Shown: piece after piece, positions 6,027-9,350 of the stretch
How positions within the stretch are numbered: the stretch's first letter is position 1
Layout of the letters: each line of letters begins with the position of its first letter
Assembly: GCA_016219165.1 (NCBI GenBank)
Contig: JACRCB010000109.1
Span: 1 to 9,350, forward strand
Direction: 5' to 3'
DNA: 9,350 nt
DNA from: Deltaproteobacteria bacterium
Lineage (GTDB): Bacteria; Desulfobacterota; GWC2-55-46; DRQE01
Notes under the pieces: generated by a model
Databases searched by the model: none
The model's input: the letters and a program-made list of their open reading frames with translations, nothing else
Told to the model about the DNA's origin: nothing
Made by a program: the position numbers and the translations under genes

Positions 6027-7117
6027 CCTAATATTTCCTTGACCTTTTCAAGAAAGGATTTTTTCTGGGGGAAGACGTCGTCATTGCTTATGCTGGCGAA
6101 TTCCTCCATGAGTTCCCTCTGTCTTTTGTTGAGCCTTGCGGGCGTTTCTATCCTTATATAGACGAGTTCGTCCCCGCGTCTGCCTGTCTTGACGGAGGGA
6201 ATGCCCTTTCCCTGGAGGGTAAAGACCTTGCCTGTCTGGGTGCCGGGGGGTATCTTGAGTTTGACGGTTTCGTCGAGGGTCGGGACTTCGACCTCGGCGC
6301 CGAGTGTAGCCTGCGGGAAGGTTATCGGCACTTCGCAGGATATGTCGTTATCTTCCCTTTTGAATATGGGATGCGGTTCTACGGTAAGATAGATATAGAG
6401 GTCTCCGCCCGGGCCGCCCCTTACCCCGGGGGCGCCTTCGCCGGAGAGCCTGAGTCTGCTGTCCGTATCCACACCGGCCGGTATGTTTACCGTGATGGTG
6501 TGCTCTTGCATTACGGTGCCGGCGCCCCTGCAGTCCTTGCACGGGGAGGGTATTACGGTGCCGGCGCCCCTGCATGACGAGCAGGTCTTGGAGATTCTGA
6601 AAAACCCCTGCTGAAAATTCTGCTGCCCGGTGCCCGCGCAGGCGGCGCAGGCGGCCGGGGACGTGCCGGGCTGCGCTCTACTTCCGTGGCAGGCCGGGCA
6701 TTGGGCCGCTTTCGGAACGTTTATCTTCTTTGCAGTCCCTTCCGCCGCCTCACGGAAGGTTATATCGAGGTCGTATCTTAAGTCCGCGCCGGCTTGAGGC
6801 CCGGGACGCCTCCTCCCCCCGAAGAAATCCGTAAATATGTCCCCGAAGAAATCCCCGAAATCCCCCCCGAAACCCGCGTCCCCGAAACCCCCCGCAGGGG
6901 CCCCAGCAGAGCCGAACCGGTCGTACCCTTCCCTCTTCTGCGGGTCCCTCAAGACCCCGTATGCCTCGTTTATCTCCTTGAATTTTTCCTCGGCCTCCTT
7001 GTCCCCTTTTCTCTTGTCGGGATGGTAGAGGTGGGCCATGCGCCTGAAGGCCTTTTTGATCTCCTCTTCGGGTGCGCCCCTCTCAACACCGAGTATGCGG
7101 TAATAGTCCTTGGGCAT
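6023..7117 (-). CDS. dnaJ: Chaperone protein DnaJ
   Basis: A 364-residue Hsp40 that delivers unfolded clients to DnaK and stimulates its ATPase. The J domain (about residues 4-67) carries H32-P33-D34. A glycine/phenylalanine-rich segment follows (about 71-101). The zinc-finger region has four CxxC units at C140/C143, C157/C160, C179/C182 and C193/C196. Three of these match CxxCxGxG, and the first is the variant CPACHGSR. The client-binding beta domains and C-terminal dimer segment complete a normal type I DnaJ. The ATG at 7117 lacks a recognisable SD and follows an A-rich leader. dnaK, which normally precedes dnaJ after grpE, is missing; only 118 bases separate it from grpE. The stop overlaps the start of the periplasmic protein gene. 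Confidence 0.97.
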   Translation of the reverse strand: MPKDYYRILGVERGAPEEEIKKAFRRMAHLYHPDKRKGDKEAEEKFKEINEAYGVLRDPQKREGYDRFGSAGAPAGGFGDAGFGGDFGDFFGDIFTDFFGGRRRPGPQAGADLRYDLDITFREAAEGTAKKINVPKAAQCPACHGSRAQPGTSPAACAACAGTGQQNFQQGFFRISKTCSSCRGAGTVIPSPCKDCRGAGTVMQEHTITVNIPAGVDTDSRLRLSGEGAPGVRGGPGGDLYIYLTVEPHPIFKREDNDISCEVPITFPQATLGAEVEVPTLDETVKLKIPPGTQTGKVFTLQGKGIPSVKTGRRGDELVYIRIETPARLNKRQRELMEEFASISNDDVFPQKKSFLEKVKEILG

Positions 7118-7235
7118 ATATTTTTAGGGGCCGTCGAAAAAGTATTGCGGGAAAACCTTTCTGGAGCCTTGTGTAGTATTTACAGCGCCGTATTTATTCC
7201 GGCAAAGGTCTTGAGCCGTCCCCCCCTCCGTCGTC
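7118..7235 (-). other. Gap where dnaK would be expected between grpE and dnaJ
   Basis: The 118 bases hold no coding remnant of dnaK that I can recognise. On the minus strand TTGCCG followed 17 bases later by TAAATA could be a weak promoter for dnaJ. No CIRCE-like inverted repeat and no convincing terminator are visible. Confidence 0.4.
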
Positions 7236-7805
7236 CTAATTTCCTTTCTTCTCCGGTTCTTTTGCGACCATAACGAGGGCGGGTCTTAAAAGCCTGTCTT
7301 TGAGGAGATAGCCTTTCTGGAGTTCCCTTATGACGGAACCGTCTTTGAATCCCTCGTGTTCCTCGTGGCTCAGGGCCTCGTGCCTTTGGGGGTCGAACCT
7401 CTCACCCTCTGAAACCTTTATCTCCCCGAGCCCGAATTTCTTGAGGACATCGAACATGTTCTTCAATACAAGTTCCACCCCGTCCATGAGGGATTTCAGT
7501 TCGAATTCGTCCTTCGGGGCGTTTTTGGCGTGTGAGAGCGTCCTTTCGAGGTTGTCTATCACCTGAAGCAGCCCCTTTATCAGTTCCTCGTTTGCAAAGC
7601 TTATGAGGGAGGAAATCTCCCTTTCGGCCCTCTTTTTGTAGTTCTCGAGGTCCGCGCATTTGCGCAGGTACTTGTCGAGGTTTATCTCGGCCTCTTTTGC
7701 CTTTGCCTCGAGTTCTTTTTTGAGTTTCTCCGGCTCCGCCCCTTGTCCGGGCATTCCCCCGGGCGTCTCCTCTTTTTCCTTTTCTTCCTGTTTATCCTCT
7801 GCCAT
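7236..7805 (-). CDS. grpE: Nucleotide exchange factor GrpE
   Basis: A 189-residue GrpE, the dimeric factor that releases ADP from DnaK. The N-terminal 25 residues are charged and disordered. A long coiled coil follows (about 25-95, with ADLENYKKRAERE typical of the family). The C-terminal beta domain that contacts DnaK carries the family signature: FDPQRHEA (138-145), then IRELQKGYLLKDRLLRPALV (159-178). An AAAGGTG ribosome-binding site lies about nine bases before the ATG at 7805. It starts 39 bases after hrcA, so the two are almost certainly co-transcribed. Its partner gene dnaK does not follow, which is unusual for this cluster. Confidence 0.97.
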   Translation of the reverse strand: MAEDKQEEKEKEETPGGMPGQGAEPEKLKKELEAKAKEAEINLDKYLRKCADLENYKKRAEREISSLISFANEELIKGLLQVIDNLERTLSHAKNAPKDEFELKSLMDGVELVLKNMFDVLKKFGLGEIKVSEGERFDPQRHEALSHEEHEGFKDGSVIRELQKGYLLKDRLLRPALVMVAKEPEKKGN

Positions 7806-7844
7806 AACCGGTTACACCTTTCTTAAATATTTATCGCGCCCCCT

Positions 7845-8894
7845 CTAAAGGACATTGCTCAGGGAAGAGGCGGCATAGTCTACAAGCGGTATAATCCTCG
7901 GGTAGTTCATCCGCACGGGCCCTATGATGCCGATGCTCCCCGCTGTCGAGTCTCTTTTTCCGTATGAGGCGGCAATAAAACTCAGCCCCTCGAACTCCCT
8001 CAAGTTGCACTCGCTTCCGATGCGGATGCTGACACGTCCGTCTTTTTTCATGCTCTCATCGAGTATCTTGACGAGCAAACTTTTTTCCTCGAGGGCCGAA
8101 AGAACCCTCTTTATCCTTCCGATATCATCCGTGAACTCCGGGTGGGCGAATATGTTCGTCTTGCCTTCGAGATATATCCCTTCCTCCGAAGGGACCTCCC
8201 CGGCCGCGGAATACATCTCTCCGAGCATAAGCGCGCGATGCACCAGTCTGTCGTAGAGGTTTTTTCCCTTCCTCAATTCTTCCCGCACCCTGTCCCTCAG
8301 ACCCGCGAGCGTAAGCCCCTTCGCGATGGAATTCAGGTAGTTGGATGCCTTTTCGGGGTCAAGGTCTTTCGTCCCGCCCTCCACCCACACAAGTTTTGTG
8401 TGGACGGTTCCGGTAGTAGAGACGACCACGACAAGCATCCTTGAGGAGTCGCCGACATGGAGGATCTTTATCTCTTTCATTAAAAATTCTTTTTGCCCTG
8501 GGAATAAGACGAACCCGGCGCAGATTGTTACCGAAGAGAGGGCCTTCGTGGCATGGCGCATCATTGCACCCTGGTTAAGATAACCTTCGCAGGCCGCCCT
8601 GATAAGCGTCTTATCGCCCTCTTTGGGTTCATCAAACTCAAGGAGGGTGTCCACATAGAAGCGGAAACCCTTGTCCGTGGGTATCCTTCCCGCGGACGGG
8701 TGGGGGCGGTAGAGATACCCCTCCCTGTCGAGAGAGGCCATCACATTCCTTATGGTGGCGGGGCACAGGTCCATCGGATGGCGCTGCGCTATGGTTCCGG
8801 AGCTTACGGGGGCGGCCGTTGAGATATACTCTTTTATCGCCGCCATCAGTATCTTTTCGGTCCGTCCGGCAAGGTTCTGGTTTTTTTTGTTCAT
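7845..8894 (-). CDS. hrcA: Heat-inducible transcription repressor HrcA
   Basis: A 349-residue HrcA, which represses class I heat-shock genes by binding CIRCE operators and is kept active by GroEL. The N-terminal winged helix (about residues 10-75) has the family pattern: PVSSGTIAQRH, then CPATIRNVMASLDREGYL and PHPSAGRIPTDKGFRFYVD. The GAF-like dimerisation domain follows, and the protein ends with the typical GIIGPVRMNYPRIIPLVDY. I chose the ATG at 8894 because an AAGGGG SD lies eight bases upstream; an in-frame ATG at 8972 adds 26 unrelated residues and lies inside the promoter. A hairpin covers the SD. No CIRCE is visible upstream, so it probably does not control itself in the standard way. 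Confidence 0.96.
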   Translation of the reverse strand: MNKKNQNLAGRTEKILMAAIKEYISTAAPVSSGTIAQRHPMDLCPATIRNVMASLDREGYLYRPHPSAGRIPTDKGFRFYVDTLLEFDEPKEGDKTLIRAACEGYLNQGAMMRHATKALSSVTICAGFVLFPGQKEFLMKEIKILHVGDSSRMLVVVVSTTGTVHTKLVWVEGGTKDLDPEKASNYLNSIAKGLTLAGLRDRVREELRKGKNLYDRLVHRALMLGEMYSAAGEVPSEEGIYLEGKTNIFAHPEFTDDIGRIKRVLSALEEKSLLVKILDESMKKDGRVSIRIGSECNLREFEGLSFIAASYGKRDSTAGSIGIIGPVRMNYPRIIPLVDYAASSLSNVL

Positions 8895-8902
8895 ATCAGG
8901 GT

Positions 8903-8920
8903 CCCCTTTTTTCAAAGGGG
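8903..8920 (-). promoter_or_regulatory. SD-sequestering hairpin in the hrcA leader
   Basis: In the mRNA, CCCCUUU pairs perfectly with AAAGGGG around a GAAA tetraloop. The 3' arm is the ribosome-binding site of hrcA, eight bases from the ATG. A short U-rich stem over the SD is the form of simple RNA thermometers, so a temperature- or ligand-dependent switch is possible. Function is inferred. Confidence 0.5.
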
Positions 8921-8943
8921 CCTCGAACGATATACATCTAAAG

Positions 8944-8972
8944 AAGATACCAACGTGAAAAACCGTTGTCAA
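8944..8972 (-). promoter_or_regulatory. Sigma70-type promoter of hrcA-grpE
   Basis: A perfect TTGACA (8972-8967) and TATCTT (8949-8944, four of six bases) are separated by 17 bases, with transcription expected to start near 8937. A small dyad, CAACG and CGTTG eight bases apart, lies within the spacer and might bind a regulator. No heat-shock sigma factor pattern or CIRCE is seen. Confidence 0.65.
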
Positions 8973-9028
8973 GTCGTCAATGGCGCCGGCTTAAGGGACG
9001 TCGTTCCTGACGTGCCGCGGGGACGGGG

Positions 9029-9350
9029 CTAAAAGACCTCGTTTGAGAATAGTATCCCCTTTTCTGTGAGGGCGATATTCTCCCCTGTATCGCGTATGAG
9101 TCCGCGGTCTATGAGTCCTTCCCGGCAAAGCGACCCCGCGGGGGATTTTCCGAAGCGCCTTTCAAAGCCGGTTTTTTTAATCCCATCCACAAGCCTGAGT
9201 CCAAGCATCAGGGCCTCGAGTTCCGCCTCGTCTTTCGAGAGTCTTTCTCCCCCGCTCCTCGCCGCGCCTTCCGTGTTTACGAGTTCCATATAACGGCCGG
9301 GCTCTTTTTCATTCCACCACCTCCTGCCCCAGCCGGGCCATGCGAGATAG
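9029..9350 (-). CDS. hemW: HemW (radical SAM, HemN-like) C-terminal part, 5' end cut by window
   Basis: The frame is open to the window edge, so the Met at 9289 is internal and only the last 106 residues are seen. They match the end of HemW: the RRWWNEKEPGRY segment that follows the radical SAM core, then EALMLGLRLVDGI and the closing ALTEKGILFSNEVF of the winged-helix-like C-terminal domain. HemW is a radical SAM protein related to coproporphyrinogen dehydrogenase that carries haem; the iron-sulphur cysteine motif would be outside the window. hemW upstream of hrcA is a familiar arrangement in many bacteria. A 134-base gap with a promoter separates it from hrcA, so the heat-shock genes need not depend on it. 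Confidence 0.9.
   Translation of the reverse strand, partial: YLAWPGWGRRWWNEKEPGRYMELVNTEGAARSGGERLSKDEAELEALMLGLRLVDGIKKTGFERRFGKSPAGSLCREGLIDRGLIRDTGENIALTEKGILFSNEVF

Noticed and set aside
6794..7273. 159-codon plus-strand ORF opposite dnaJ and the grpE-dnaJ gap
   Set aside because: Proline/arginine-rich and antisense to the glycine-rich region of dnaJ; a GC-driven shadow with no family features.
8895..9028. Searched for a CIRCE operator (TTAGCACTC-N9-GAGTGCTAA) before hrcA
   Set aside because: No match or near match is present here, nor before grpE or dnaJ.
9019..9029. GGGGACGGGGC shared in reverse with the palindromic element at 929-939
   Set aside because: Only about 12 GC-rich bases match and the flanks differ, so a second copy of the element is not supported.

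Overview
The window looks like a chromosomal stretch of a Gram-negative bacterium with moderately high GC, of the Desulfobacterota or Nitrospirota type. Four things suggest this: a hemW-hrcA-grpE-dnaJ heat-shock cluster, a DksA with the DxxDxA tip motif, a periplasmic LpoA-like protein with a signal peptide, and a soluble NtrB-like kinase. The phylum is an inference. Nearly all genes lie on the minus strand, so the biological reading order runs from 9350 down to 818. The plus-strand integrase at the left edge is the exception.

Right part (9350 to 4389). The 3' end of hemW is followed by a 134-base gap with a good sigma70-type promoter and an SD-covering hairpin. Then come hrcA, grpE, dnaJ and a TPR plus periplasmic-binding protein whose start codon overlaps the dnaJ stop (ATGA). 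The usual dnaK is absent between grpE and dnaJ, and no CIRCE operator is seen before hrcA, grpE or dnaJ. HrcA represses chaperone genes, GrpE is the nucleotide exchange factor of DnaK, and DnaJ is its co-chaperone, so dnaK must lie elsewhere.

Middle part (4376 to 1125). dksA has its own strong promoter placed so close to the ATG that the mRNA would be leaderless or nearly so. After a long inverted repeat comes a GalT-family nucleotidyltransferase with two CxxC pairs. A soluble GAF-containing histidine kinase and a single-domain response regulator follow, presumably a two-component pair. The regulator gene overlaps by ATGA the first 46 codons of an NAD(P)-binding SDR/epimerase gene, which is cut short next to a compact palindromic element.

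Left part (1 to 990). A tRNA-Ala(CGC) gene with an encoded CCA end and the G3:U70 identity pair is followed 6 bases downstream by the 3' end of a tyrosine recombinase gene on the opposite strand. The tRNA terminator hairpin lies inside the recombinase reading frame. This is the usual picture of an integrative element inserted at the 3' end of a tRNA gene; the element extends left, out of the window.

Most of the window is ordinary housekeeping. The points worth a second look are the tRNA/integrase junction, the overlapping alternative hairpins beside the truncated SDR gene, the near-leaderless dksA, the SD-masking hairpin of hrcA, the missing dnaK, the uncertain substrate of the GalT-like enzyme and a G10 tract in the periplasmic protein. 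No clearly new multi-gene system is seen.
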